A DNA stretch of 64,000 bases from Shimia_B sp038528385. GTDB lineage: Bacteria > Pseudomonadota > Alphaproteobacteria > Rhodobacterales > Rhodobacteraceae. Both the position numbers and the translations under genes were made by a program. Shown piece by piece: positions 32,643 through 41,508 of this stretch (the first letter of the stretch is position 1; every line of letters begins with the position of its first letter). The notes under the pieces are model-generated. The model was not told the DNA's origin and made no database searches. It saw only the letters and a program-made list of their open reading frames with translations. The stretch is from NCBI GenBank assembly GCA_038528385.1, contig JBCBET010000002.1:1-64000 (forward strand), written 5' to 3'.

Positions 32643-33281
32643 TCAGCGCGCTTCGACATGGTCGATCACGCTGACGATCCGCCGGGCGATGGCCTTCGAC
32701 CCCTTGACCGAGGGATGGATGCGGTCGAAGGCGTGAAAGCTCCTATCGCCCGCGGGCACCAGCGCCCGGTTCGACAGGAGCCAGACACCGTCCATGCGTC
32801 GCGCCATGGCCTCCACGCGGCGCTCCATCTCATCGCCCTCATCCCGGCAATGCTCGATGGGCGAGCCGAAGCCCGGCGAGCGCAGGTAGCCCACGTAGAG
32901 AACCTTGGCCCCGTCTCCGCGGATGCGCGCCACGAGCTTCGGCAGCATGCCCGCATCGCCCGCGGGCGTGATCATGCGCGACATCCGGTCTTCGCAGCGG
33001 CGGCAGCCGCAGCCGAGCCAGAGATCGTTGCCCCCGCCGTTGAGCACGACCCAGTCGTGGGGGCCCGGTTCGTATTGATGGCTGATGCCGCGCATCATGG
33101 CCCCGGTGAGCGACTTGTTGTCGACGTCCTCGCCCAGCTCCCGTGCCACCCAATTGGGCACGGCCCGCCCCGAGAGCACATGGGTGGCCATCATCGAATC
33201 ACCCAAAAGCTGGATGCGGGCCCGCGGCTCGGCGGCGGCGGTGCCCGCCCAGAGAGCCGCGAGTAAAATCACCAAACGCAT
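32643..33281 (-). CDS. SGNH/GDSL hydrolase, secreted
   Basis: A 212-aa protein with signal peptide MRLVILLAALWAGTAAAEPR. Block I is IQLLGDSMMATH (Ser29), block III NGGGNDLW, and block V DRIHPS with the Asp/His pair. Two Cys pairs in GCGCRRCEDR may form disulfides or bind metal in the periplasm. An esterase or lipase role is likely; the substrate is unknown. Confidence 0.85.
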   Translation of the reverse strand: MRLVILLAALWAGTAAAEPRARIQLLGDSMMATHVLSGRAVPNWVARELGEDVDNKSLTGAMMRGISHQYEPGPHDWVVLNGGGNDLWLGCGCRRCEDRMSRMITPAGDAGMLPKLVARIRGDGAKVLYVGYLRSPGFGSPIEHCRDEGDEMERRVEAMARRMDGVWLLSNRALVPAGDRSFHAFDRIHPSVKGSKAIARRIVSVIDHVEAR

Positions 33282-33348
33282 GAACCGTCCCTACAAAAAA
33301 CCTCGCGACGCCGAGCTTAGCGCAGGGCGGGGCCCTGTATAGGGCCGA

Positions 33349-34317
33349 TCACGCGAGGGCGCGGACAGGCCCCTCGAGGAGCGCCATGATGTCGCTGAAA
33401 TATCCGCCCGACCGCGCGGGGCGCGTGGGATCGGAGGTGAGTGCCACCGCGAGGCCCGCACGGCGGTCCGCAGCGATGATCTGCCCGCCATAGCCGCGCC
33501 CGAGCGCCCAGCCCGAACGGGACAGAAACCAGCCGTAGCCATATCCCAGCCCCGACCAGCGCGAGCGGGTGCGCGGCTCGAGGGAGGCGTCGATCCAGCT
33601 TTCGGCGATGACCTCTGCGCCGCCATGGCGCCCGCCGTCGCGCAGCATCGTCGCGATCTCGAGCATGGCCGTGGGGCGGAGCGCCATCTCGTTGCCGCCG
33701 AGATAGTACCCCTCCGGCGCGCGGGTCCAGGGCGGGATATCGATGCCGAGCGGCGCGCCGATCCGCTCCCGCGCCTGGGCGAGGAGCGAGCGGCCCGTGG
33801 CCTCCGCCAGTGCCGCGCCAAGGATATGGGTCGAGCCCGTCGAGTAGAGAAGAGGCCCGCCCGGCTCGGCCACGAAGGGCCGCGAGAGTGCGTCCCGCAC
33901 CCAGTTCTGCGAACTCACCCAGCCGCCGTAATTCGCCCCCGACGTGCGCTCGAGGCCCGCGCGCAGCGTCACCAGGTCCTCGAGCGTGATCGCGCCCGCG
34001 CCGTCCGTCGCCCCACGCAGAAGCGTGGGCGCCACCTCCGCCAGCGGCACGTCGACGCCCGCGATCTCGCCCCGCGCGATGGCCGCGCCGAGGAGGAGTG
34101 CGACGATGCTTTTCGACACCGACTTGATATTGGCCGCCCGCGAGAGCCCCGGCCCCCGGGGCGCGGCGGCATAGGCGATCTCGTCGCCGAGCCTCACCTG
34201 GAGCGAATGGAGCTGGGGCAGCTCGGCCACCGCCGCGTCGAGGCTCCGGCCCTGCGCAACAGCCGGAGTGGCGAGCATCGCAGCTCCACCCGCCAGGAAT
34301 GCGCGTCGGTCGATCAT
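33349..34317 (-). CDS. Serine beta-lactamase-like hydrolase (class C-like), Tat-exported
   Basis: A 322-aa protein. N-terminus MIDRRAFLAGGAAMLATPAV is a twin-arginine-type signal. The active site is SVSK (Ser66-x-x-Lys69); YSTGS (about 159) replaces the usual Tyr-x-Asn; GYGWFLSR and GYGGQII are near the C-terminus. These fit the 6-aminohexanoate-dimer hydrolase/esterase branch of beta-lactamase-fold enzymes rather than an antibiotic-resistance enzyme. Confidence 0.83.
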   Translation of the reverse strand: MIDRRAFLAGGAAMLATPAVAQGRSLDAAVAELPQLHSLQVRLGDEIAYAAAPRGPGLSRAANIKSVSKSIVALLLGAAIARGEIAGVDVPLAEVAPTLLRGATDGAGAITLEDLVTLRAGLERTSGANYGGWVSSQNWVRDALSRPFVAEPGGPLLYSTGSTHILGAALAEATGRSLLAQARERIGAPLGIDIPPWTRAPEGYYLGGNEMALRPTAMLEIATMLRDGGRHGGAEVIAESWIDASLEPRTRSRWSGLGYGYGWFLSRSGWALGRGYGGQIIAADRRAGLAVALTSDPTRPARSGGYFSDIMALLEGPVRALA

Positions 34318-34363
34318 GGGCGTAAGCTGTGTCGGAGCTCCGGCATTCCAAGCCCGGACCCGC

Positions 34364-34813
34364 TCACGAGGCCGTGGGCGCGCCCTCGATCATGTCCACA
34401 CGCGCGGCGTGCCGCCCGCCTTCGAAGGGAGTATCGAGAAACGCATCCACGATCGCCAGCGCGAGCCCCTCGCCCACGACGCGCGCGCCGAGGCTGAGCA
34501 TGTTGGCATCGTTATGCGCCCGGATCATCGCCGCCGAGAACGTGTCCGCGCAGACGCCGCAGCGGATGCCCGCCACCTTGTTGGCGGCCATCATGATGTC
34601 CTGGCCGGTCCCGCAGAGGATGATGCCGAGATCGGCCTCGCCCGATGCCACGCGCTCCGCCGCGGCCTTGCCGTGGAGCGGGTAAGGCGTGCTCTCGGGC
34701 GTCTCGGGCCCGATATCGCGCACCGCAAAGCCACGCGCCGCGCAATGCCGCGCCACGACCCGGCGGAGTGCGATGGCCGCGTGATCGGAAGAAAGTACGA
34801 TGCGCTTTGTCAT
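34364..34813 (-). CDS. rpiB: Ribose-5-phosphate isomerase B
   Basis: A 149-aa RpiB/LacAB isomerase: SSDHAAIALR, LGIILCGTGQDIMMAANKVAG (active-site Cys67 and phosphate loop), and HNDANMLSLGARVVGEGLAL. It interconverts ribose-5-P and ribulose-5-P. It is 46 bp upstream of the beta-lactamase-like gene. A partial repeat A lies between it and polA. Confidence 0.94.
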   Translation of the reverse strand: MTKRIVLSSDHAAIALRRVVARHCAARGFAVRDIGPETPESTPYPLHGKAAAERVASGEADLGIILCGTGQDIMMAANKVAGIRCGVCADTFSAAMIRAHNDANMLSLGARVVGEGLALAIVDAFLDTPFEGGRHAARVDMIEGAPTAS

Positions 34814-34871
34814 GCAACTTCCCTACCGCCTCCCACCGTCGCCGCAAGCTCGCAAATGGCGCGACGCAGCG

Positions 34872-34915
34872 GTCTTCTTTGTGCCCCGTACTTCCCCCGG
34901 AGGGCCGCCGGAGGC
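34872..34915 (-). repeat. Palindromic intergenic repeat A, partial copy 3 (inverted)
   Basis: GTCTTCTTTGTGCCCCGTAC-TTC on the plus strand is the reverse complement of the left arm of copies 1 and 2. An 11-bp insertion precedes the terminal GCCGCCGGAGGC. The second arm is missing. It is in the 134-bp gap between polA and rpiB. Confidence 0.75.
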
Positions 34916-34947
34916 TCCCGTTCTCTCGGCACGGGCGGCAGGCCGGA

Positions 34948-37737
34948 TCAATGCGCCTCGGCCCAGTTCGCACCCTGCCCGGCATCGACGACGAGCGGCA
35001 CGTCGATCTTCACCGCGGGCAGGGCGGCGGTCTCCATCACGTCGCGCGCCGCGCCGATGAGGTCATCGACCGCGCCGTCCTCCACTTCGAAGAGCAGCTC
35101 GTCATGGACTTGGAGCAGCATCTTTGCTGGCAGCTTCTCGATGGCGCCGGGCATGCGGACCATGGCGCGGCGGATGATGTCGGCGGCCGTCCCCTGAATG
35201 GGCGCGTTGATGGCTGCGCGTTTGGCAAAGCCCGCCGTGGGCCCCTTGGCGTTGATCTCGGGGGTGTGGATGCGGCGTCCGAAGAGGGTTTCCACCCGCA
35301 TGTGCTCCTTCGCGAAGGCCGTGGTGTCGGCCATGTACTGCTTGATGCCCGGGAAGCGCTCGAAGTAGCGGTCGATGAAGCCCTGCGCCTCTTCCCGCGG
35401 GATGCGCAGGTTACGCGCGAGGCCGAAGCCCGAGATGCCGTAGATCACCCCGAAATTGATCGCCTTAGCCTGCCTGCGCACCTCCGCCGTCATCTCGCCC
35501 AAGGGCACGTCGAACATCTCGGAGGCCGTCATGGCGTGGATGTCGATCCCGTCGGCGAAGGCCTTTTTCAGCGCCGGGATGTCCGCGATATGGGCGAGGA
35601 TCCTGAGCTCGATCTGGGAATAGTCGAGCGCCACCAGCGTCTTGCCGTCCTCGGCGACGAAGGCCTCGCGGATGCGGCGCCCTTCCTCGGTGCGGATCGG
35701 GATGTTCTGCAGGTTCGGATCGGTGGAGGCCAGCCGCCCGGTATTGGCGCCCGCTATGGAATAGGACGTGTGCACGCGGCCCGTTTCGGGGTGGATGTGC
35801 TCCTGGAGCGCGTCCGTGTAGGTCGATTTCAGCTTCGAGAGCTGCCGCCAATCGAGGACACGGCCGGGAAGGTCGTGCTCGGTGGCGAGGTCCTCCAGGA
35901 TGTCGGCCCCGGTGGAGTATTTCCCGGTCTTGCCCTTCTTGCCGCCCGGCAGGCTCATCTTGTCGAAGAGGATTTCGCCCAGCTGCGCGGGGGAGCCCAC
36001 GTTGAATTTCTCACCTGCGAGCTCGTGGATCTCGTCCTCGAGCGCGGCCATCTTCTGGCTGAACGCGTTCGACATTCGGCTCAGCGTGTCGCGGTCCACT
36101 TTCACGCCCGTCTGCTCCATCTCCGCCAGCACCGGAACGAGCGGGCGCTCCAGCGTTTCGTAGACGGTTGTGACGCGGCTGCGGTGCAGCTTCGGCTTGA
36201 ACTCCTGCCAGAGGCGCAGCGTGATATCGGCGTCCTCGGCGGCGTAGCGCGTGGCCTCCTCGATGGGCACGAGGTCGAATGTCTTCATCGACTTGCCGGA
36301 GCCGAGCAGCGTCTTGATCGGGATCGGCTGGTGCCCGAGGTAACGCTCCGCGAGCGTGTCCATCCCGTGATTGTGGTGCCCGGCATTGAGCGCGTAGCTC
36401 ATGAGCATGGTGTCATCGATGGGCGCGAGCGCGATGTCGTATTTTGCGAAGATCTTCGCATCATACTTCATGTTCTGCCCGATCTTCACGATGCTCGGGT
36501 CCTCCAGCATGGGCTTGAGGGCTTCGAGAGCCTCGTCAAAATCCATCTGCCCCTCGGCCAGCGCGTCGCTCCCGAACAGATCTTCGCCGCCCTGCTTATG
36601 GGCCAGCGGCACGTAGCACGCGCTCCCCGGCTCCACGCAGAGGCAGATACCCACGAGGTCCGCGCGCATTTCGTTGAGCGCGGTGGTCTCCGTATCCACC
36701 GCCACGTAGCCCCGCTCGTAGACCTGCGCGATCCAGGCCTTGAGCGCGGCCATGTCCCGCACAGTCTCGTAGTTGTCGGGGTCGATGGGGACCTGTTCAG
36801 CGGTGGTCTCCTCCTCTGCCTTCGCGGGCTCTGGGATCGTTGGGGGCTCCACCCCCAGCGTCTCCGACATGCGGCGGGAGAGCGTGCGGAACTCCATGCG
36901 CGCTAGGAAATCCATCAGCGCGTCGGCGTCCGGCTCCTTCACCTCGAGGCTCGCGAGCTCGTAGTCGAGCTCCATCTCGCAATCGAGCTGCACGAGTTTC
37001 TTCGACAGCTCGATCTGCGCGCGGTGCTCGATGAGGGTCTCGCGGCGCTTGGGCTGCTTGATTTCCTCGGCGCGGTCGAGAAGCTCCTCGAGGGAGCCGA
37101 ACTCGTTGATGAGAAGGGCCGCAGTCTTGATACCGATCCCAGGCGCGCCGGGCACGTTATCGACGCTGTCGCCCGCGAGCGCCTGCACGTCGACGACGCG
37201 CTCTGGCCCCACGCCGAATTTTTCCTCCACGCCCTCGCGGTCGATGCGTTTGTTTTTCATGGCGTCGAGCATCTCCACGCCGCCGCCCACGAGCTGCATG
37301 AGGTCCTTGTCCGAGGAGATGATGGTGACCCGCCCGCCCGCGTCGCGCGCCTTCACGGCCAGCGTGGCAATGATGTCGTCGGCCTCGAACCCCTCCTGCT
37401 CCAGACAGGCGATGTTGAAGGCAACGGTGGCCTCGCGCGTGAGCGGGATCTGCGGGCGCAGGTCCTCGGGCATCTCGTCCCGGTTGGCCTTGTACTGATC
37501 GTACATGTCGTTGCGGAAGGTGTGGGAGCCCTTGTCGAAGACGACGGCGCAATGGGTGGGCGCGTCGGCGCCGGTATTGGCGGCGATGTAGCGGCGCAGC
37601 ATGTCACAAAAGCCCTGCACCGCGCCCACCGGCAGGCCGTCCGATTTCCGCGTCAGCGGTGGCAGCGCGTGGAACGCGCGAAATATGAAGGCGGAGCCGT
37701 CGATCAGGTGCAGGTGGTGGCCTTTGCCGAATGCCAT
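34948..37737 (-). CDS. polA: DNA polymerase I
   Basis: A 929-aa family A polymerase. The 5'-3' exonuclease (1-300) has LHLIDGSAFIFRAFHALPPL and GDSVDNVPGAPGIGIKTAA. The 3'-5' exonuclease (about 330-520) keeps VAVDTETTALNEM, so proofreading is likely active. The polymerase has motif A VALDYSQIELRILAH, motif B RRQAKAINFGVIYGISGFG and motif C LLQVHDELLFEV. The start at 37737 has GAGGGG upstream; earlier in-frame codons are unsupported. Confidence 0.97.
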   Translation of the reverse strand: MAFGKGHHLHLIDGSAFIFRAFHALPPLTRKSDGLPVGAVQGFCDMLRRYIAANTGADAPTHCAVVFDKGSHTFRNDMYDQYKANRDEMPEDLRPQIPLTREATVAFNIACLEQEGFEADDIIATLAVKARDAGGRVTIISSDKDLMQLVGGGVEMLDAMKNKRIDREGVEEKFGVGPERVVDVQALAGDSVDNVPGAPGIGIKTAALLINEFGSLEELLDRAEEIKQPKRRETLIEHRAQIELSKKLVQLDCEMELDYELASLEVKEPDADALMDFLARMEFRTLSRRMSETLGVEPPTIPEPAKAEEETTAEQVPIDPDNYETVRDMAALKAWIAQVYERGYVAVDTETTALNEMRADLVGICLCVEPGSACYVPLAHKQGGEDLFGSDALAEGQMDFDEALEALKPMLEDPSIVKIGQNMKYDAKIFAKYDIALAPIDDTMLMSYALNAGHHNHGMDTLAERYLGHQPIPIKTLLGSGKSMKTFDLVPIEEATRYAAEDADITLRLWQEFKPKLHRSRVTTVYETLERPLVPVLAEMEQTGVKVDRDTLSRMSNAFSQKMAALEDEIHELAGEKFNVGSPAQLGEILFDKMSLPGGKKGKTGKYSTGADILEDLATEHDLPGRVLDWRQLSKLKSTYTDALQEHIHPETGRVHTSYSIAGANTGRLASTDPNLQNIPIRTEEGRRIREAFVAEDGKTLVALDYSQIELRILAHIADIPALKKAFADGIDIHAMTASEMFDVPLGEMTAEVRRQAKAINFGVIYGISGFGLARNLRIPREEAQGFIDRYFERFPGIKQYMADTTAFAKEHMRVETLFGRRIHTPEINAKGPTAGFAKRAAINAPIQGTAADIIRRAMVRMPGAIEKLPAKMLLQVHDELLFEVEDGAVDDLIGAARDVMETAALPAVKIDVPLVVDAGQGANWAEAH

Positions 37738-37906
37738 GGATCGCGTCCCCTCTTCTCGCTTGCGGTGCGTTCTGCCATTGCGGGCCATGGTAGGCCAGCC
37801 CCGCCCGCGCTCAACGTCTCCACCCGCCCCGGGAAGACGCGGGAATAATCGGCCGCGCTGGCCCAGCATTCACCAGATATTAGCCCCCGCGCGCCAACAA
37901 GGCGCC

Positions 37907-38620
37907 ATGTCCGGTCTTCTTTCCCTGGCGCAGCATGTCGCGCGGCTCAAGGTGCTCGCCCTCGTGGCGGAGTACCGCTTTCAGGGCGGGCGTATCGGCT
38001 TTTTCGCGATGCTGGCAGCCCATGGGCGCACGGCAGACGAGCGGGCGCACTACGCGCGCGCCGCCGCCGTGGCCCGGGCGCGGGCCGAGCTCGCCCATGG
38101 GGCCATGGTGGGGCGCGGCCCGGTCGACGGTTTCGAGGACGAGGCGGTGGACTGGTCGCGGGGGCACGTGGCGCGCTCCGATGGTCTCGCGGAGCGCGTG
38201 GCCGCCTTCCACGGCACGCTCGATGCGGCTCTCGGGCTCTCCGAGGGGGACGTGCCCGGCGCGGTCATCGACTACCTGCTCGACGTCACCGACCGGGCCG
38301 GGGCGCTCTTCGGAGATCGCTACACCGCGCTTCTCTTGCGGATGGAGGCGGATCTCGAGGAGGTGAATGCCGCGCGGGCTGCAAGCTCCGTGGGGGCCGC
38401 GCACCAGGCGCGGGAGGCCATGGCCCGGATCGATGGGATCAGCCGCTCGGTGCGCCTGATCTCGCTCAACGCCGCCGTGGAGGCCGCGCGGGTGGGTGAT
38501 GCCGGGCGCGGCTTTTCCGTCATCGCCGCAGAGATTAAATCGCTGGCGGAGGCCATCGCCGATGCCTCCCGCGCGGCCGGGAGCTCCATGGGAGACCTCG
38601 AGGGGTTGGCGCGGGTGTGA
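37907..38620 (+). CDS. Truncated, soluble methyl-accepting chemotaxis-like protein
   Basis: A 237-aa protein with no membrane helix. The C-terminus (about 183-226) carries the chemoreceptor hairpin tip: SVRLISLNAAVEAARVGDAG, then RGFSVIAAEIKSLAEA. The returning helix of the signalling hairpin is missing, as the protein ends about 20 residues after the tip. The N-terminal 150 residues are helical with no recognised sensor domain. It may be a short cytoplasmic receptor or a decayed one; no che genes are nearby. Confidence 0.7.
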   Translation: MSGLLSLAQHVARLKVLALVAEYRFQGGRIGFFAMLAAHGRTADERAHYARAAAVARARAELAHGAMVGRGPVDGFEDEAVDWSRGHVARSDGLAERVAAFHGTLDAALGLSEGDVPGAVIDYLLDVTDRAGALFGDRYTALLLRMEADLEEVNAARAASSVGAAHQAREAMARIDGISRSVRLISLNAAVEAARVGDAGRGFSVIAAEIKSLAEAIADASRAAGSSMGDLEGLARV

Positions 38621-38714
38621 GCGCGCACGCCGCCTGCGCGGCGGCAGTCTCAAGCGTCCGTGCATCCTATCTGTGGCCGGGCCTCTGCTTGCCGAGCCGC
38701 TGGGCCGGGGCTAG

Positions 38715-39713
38715 ATGCGCGCTATGGATAAAGGCCCACTCACCGCCGACGACACCCATGTTCCTCCCGCCGCGGCCGCACCGCGCCACGCGATCGAGAT
38801 CGAGGGCCTGCGCAAAATCTATGCCGCCTCCGGGCAGGACCCGGCTAAGGAAGCGCTGAAGGGCGTGGACCTCAGGATCCCGGCAGGCTCCGTCTTCGGC
38901 CTGCTCGGGCCCAACGGGGCGGGCAAATCCACGTTGATTAACATCCTCGCGGGCCTTGTGACGAAGACCTCCGGAGAAGTGCGGATCTGGGGCTTCGATC
39001 AGGACCGCAACCCGCGGCAGTCCCGCGCGGCCATCGGCGTCATGCCCCAGGAGCTTAACCTCGACGCCTTCTTCACCCCGCGCGGCTCGCTCGACGTGCA
39101 GGCTGGGCTCTACGGTGTGCCGCGGCGGGAGCGGCGGACCGAGGAGATCCTCGAGATGGTGGGGCTCTCCGACAAGGCCGACGCCTATGCCCGCTCGCTC
39201 TCGGGCGGGATGCGGCGGCGGCTGCTCTTGGGCAAGGCGCTCGTGCACCGGCCCCATATCCTCGTGCTGGACGAGCCCACGGCGGGGGTCGACGTGGAGC
39301 TGAGGCAAATGCTCTGGGACAATATCCGGCGGCTCAACGCCGAGGAGGGGACGACGATCATTCTGACCACGCACTACCTCGAAGAGGCCGAGGAGATGTG
39401 CGACGAGATCGCCATCATCGCCGAGGGCGGCGTGATCGCACAGGACAGCACCGCGGCGCTGCTCGGCAGGCTCGACACGAAATCCATGCGGGTCGCCGCG
39501 CGTGCGCCGCTCGACGCGGTGCCGCCCCTGCCCGACGGTGTGCGCGCGGATTTGCGCGACGGCGCGCTCCATCTGAGCTGGCAGCGGAGCGCTCTCGACG
39601 CCGCGGATATCTTCGATGCGCTCACCGCGGCCGAGATCCGTATCGCGGACATCTCCACCGAGGAGCCGCATCTCGAGGAAGTGTTCCTGGCGCTGACGCG
39701 GGGAGAGGCATGA
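38715..39713 (+). CDS. ABC transporter ATP-binding protein (ABC-2 export type)
   Basis: A 332-aa ATPase: Walker A GPNGAGKST (65-73), signature LSGGMRRRLLLGKALVHRP and Walker B ILVLDEPTAGVD, with an extended C-terminal region like YadG/CcmA-type exporters. No ABC-2 permease gene follows; the next features are a GC palindrome and ffs, so its partner is elsewhere or lost. An alternative start is at 38724. Confidence 0.87.
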   Translation: MRAMDKGPLTADDTHVPPAAAAPRHAIEIEGLRKIYAASGQDPAKEALKGVDLRIPAGSVFGLLGPNGAGKSTLINILAGLVTKTSGEVRIWGFDQDRNPRQSRAAIGVMPQELNLDAFFTPRGSLDVQAGLYGVPRRERRTEEILEMVGLSDKADAYARSLSGGMRRRLLLGKALVHRPHILVLDEPTAGVDVELRQMLWDNIRRLNAEEGTTIILTTHYLEEAEEMCDEIAIIAEGGVIAQDSTAALLGRLDTKSMRVAARAPLDAVPPLPDGVRADLRDGALHLSWQRSALDAADIFDALTAAEIRIADISTEEPHLEEVFLALTRGEA

Positions 39714-39770
39714 AGGCGTGCCGTACCTCCCGGGCGGGGCGGAGGGCGTCCCACCCGCCCACCCCCGCCC

Positions 39771-39794
39771 CCCGCCCCGCGCGCGCGGGGCGGG
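39771..39794. terminator. 24-bp perfect GC palindrome between the ABC ATPase gene and ffs
   Basis: CCCGCCCCGCGC followed by its exact reverse complement. It can form a strong hairpin 58 bp after the ABC ATPase stop, upstream of the 3' end of ffs on the other strand. There is no T-tract. The rest of 39714-39872 is GC-rich with no gene. Confidence 0.4.
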
Positions 39795-39872
39795 GGATGT
39801 CCCATATTCGGGCCGCCGTCAGCGGGGGAGAGGGCGGAGCGCCTAGCGTCGGTATTGTGCGAGGATGAGAGG

Positions 39873-39969
39873 GTGAGAGATTGGACACGACCCGTACGGG
39901 GCTCGTTACGGCTGCTTCCTTCCGGACCTGACCGGGTTGGCGAGGCGCACGCCCGCACCAACCTCTCAC
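39873..39969 (-). ncRNA. ffs: Signal recognition particle RNA (4.5S-like)
   Basis: On the minus strand the SRP domain IV core reads GGTCAGGTCCGGAAGGAAGC-AGCC, with the GGAA tetraloop and symmetric/asymmetric loop sequences that bind Ffh. The ends GTGAGAGGTTGG and CCAATCTCTCAC pair over 12 bp (one G-U), giving a single hairpin of about 97 nt, the small bacterial SRP RNA. Ffh is encoded at 8554-10053. The boundaries come from the terminal stem. Confidence 0.93.
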
Positions 39970-40021
39970 GGCGAGAAATATGCCCGCGCAGCGCGGGATG
40001 CAAGGCGGAGTGGTCCCCAGA

Positions 40022-40960
40022 ATGAAAGACGCCGAGGCCGTCACCTTTGGAGGCTCGCGCCTCGACCGCGCCGCGGAGCTGCGCAGTACGGGCGATCTGC
40101 CCGCGGGCGAGGCTATCGTGCTTTGGCGCGGCAAACCGGCGCTCACGGAGGCCGGGCATTTGGCGCGCGTGGGCACCGGGCACGTCCTGCGCCGCCACGC
40201 GCCGGCCCCTCTCCTGCTCGGCCGCGAGGAGAGCGGCACCCTCATCGAGGCGCTCGACGTGTCGGACTGGGAGCCCGACGGCGTAGATGCCTCGGCCCTC
40301 ACGGGCTTCTCGGACCCGTCGCTCCAGCGGCATCCGGACCTGCCCGAGGGAGCCTTCACGGAACTGCGCATGGCGATGACCCGGCTCTCGCCGCGGGATG
40401 CGGAGCTGGCCGCCACGGCGCGCGGGCTCTTCGAGTGGCACCGCACCCACGGCTTCTGCGCCCGCTGCGGGGCGCGCTCCGAGGTGGCGCAGCATGGCTG
40501 GCAACGCGTGTGCCCCGCCTGCGGCGCGCATCACTTCCCGCGCACCGATCCGGTGGTCATCATGCTTGTCCTGCGCGGCAATTCCGTCCTCGTCGGGCGC
40601 TCGCCGGGCTGGCCCGCGGGGATGTATTCGCTGCTAGCGGGCTTTGTGGAGCCGGGCGAGACGCTCGAGGCCGCGGTGCGCCGCGAGGTTTACGAGGAGA
40701 CGCGGGTGGAGATCGGGGAGGTGGGCTACCTCGCGAGCCAACCCTGGCCCTTCCCGGCCTCGCTCATGTTCGGCTGCATCGCCCACGCCACATCCCAGGA
40801 CATCACCATCGACCCGGTGGAGATCGAGGATGCCCGTTGGGTCACCCGCGAGGAGATGGTGGAGGCCATGGCCGGCCGCCACCCGGAGATCACCGGGGCC
40901 CGCAAGGGCGCCATCGCGCATTTCCTGATTTCGCGTTGGGTGGCTGACCGGCTCGATTGA
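40022..40960 (+). CDS. nudC: NADH pyrophosphatase / NAD-capped RNA hydrolase
   Basis: A 312-aa Nudix enzyme: zinc ribbon CARCGARSEVAQHGWQRVCP-ACG, Nudix box GFVEPGETLEAAVRREVYEE-T (about 207-229), and the NudC-specific SQPWPFPASLM. It splits NAD(H) to NMN(H) and AMP and removes 5' NAD caps. The start MKDAEAV at 40022 is favoured; an upstream ATG at 39998 is possible. Confidence 0.93.
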   Translation: MKDAEAVTFGGSRLDRAAELRSTGDLPAGEAIVLWRGKPALTEAGHLARVGTGHVLRRHAPAPLLLGREESGTLIEALDVSDWEPDGVDASALTGFSDPSLQRHPDLPEGAFTELRMAMTRLSPRDAELAATARGLFEWHRTHGFCARCGARSEVAQHGWQRVCPACGAHHFPRTDPVVIMLVLRGNSVLVGRSPGWPAGMYSLLAGFVEPGETLEAAVRREVYEETRVEIGEVGYLASQPWPFPASLMFGCIAHATSQDITIDPVEIEDARWVTREEMVEAMAGRHPEITGARKGAIAHFLISRWVADRLD

Positions 40961-41016
40961 GCCTACTATCCTTCCACCAACAAAGCCGCAGGGCGCAGAG
41001 ACGAGGGCAAGGCAGC

Positions 41017-41502
41017 ATGAAGATATCGAGCCGCGAAGACGTATCCCTCCCGATTGCCGCGATGTTTCTGGCGGTGAGCGATTTCGGCGCGTTCGAGCGC
41101 CGCGTGCTCCGCCGCGGGGCCGAGGTGAGCCGCACCGATCCGCCGAGCGGGCCGGGCAAGGGCTCCACCTGGGAGGCGCAATTTCAGTTCCGCGGACGCG
41201 AGCGCGACCTCACCGCCCGCGTCACCGAATACGACGCGCCGAGCCAGATCACCGTGGCCTCCCGCTCGGGCGGGCTCCGGGGCGAATTTACTGTCTCCCT
41301 CGTGGCGCTCACGCCCAAGAAGACGCGCATGATCGTGGGGCTCGAGCTTTCTCCCACCAACCTGTCGGCGCGGCTTTTCGTGCAATCGCTGAAACTCGCG
41401 AAATCGACGATCAGCCGGCGCTTCGAGGCCGCCGTGGAGGACTATGCCCGCGGTCTGGAGCGCAGCCACGACGGCGCCGAAGGGCACGCCGCGCTGTCCT
41501 GA
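41017..41502 (+). CDS. SRPBCC-family protein
   Basis: A 161-aa START/Bet v1-like protein: MKISSREDVSLPIAAMFLAV, GKGSTWEAQFQFRGRERDLT and ITVASRSGGLRGEFTVSLVA. The fold binds hydrophobic ligands in a deep cavity; the ligand here is unknown. The start has GAGGGCAAGG upstream. It lies 56 bp after nudC and converges on pheA. Confidence 0.75.
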   Translation: MKISSREDVSLPIAAMFLAVSDFGAFERRVLRRGAEVSRTDPPSGPGKGSTWEAQFQFRGRERDLTARVTEYDAPSQITVASRSGGLRGEFTVSLVALTPKKTRMIVGLELSPTNLSARLFVQSLKLAKSTISRRFEAAVEDYARGLERSHDGAEGHAALS

Positions 41503-41508
41503 GCGGGC

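Noticed and set aside
33349..34317. Antibiotic-resistance beta-lactamase
   Set aside because: The SxxK is present, but the Tyr-x-Asn motif is replaced by YST and the overall pattern fits esterase/amide hydrolase relatives; resistance is not supported.
34645..36906. Very long plus-strand open frame antisense to polA (also antisense frames opposite yejA at 43032-44927 and opposite the GntR/OmpA genes at 16674-18095)
   Set aside because: They lie wholly opposite well-supported genes, have no domain signature or ribosome-binding site, and are expected by chance in high-GC DNA.
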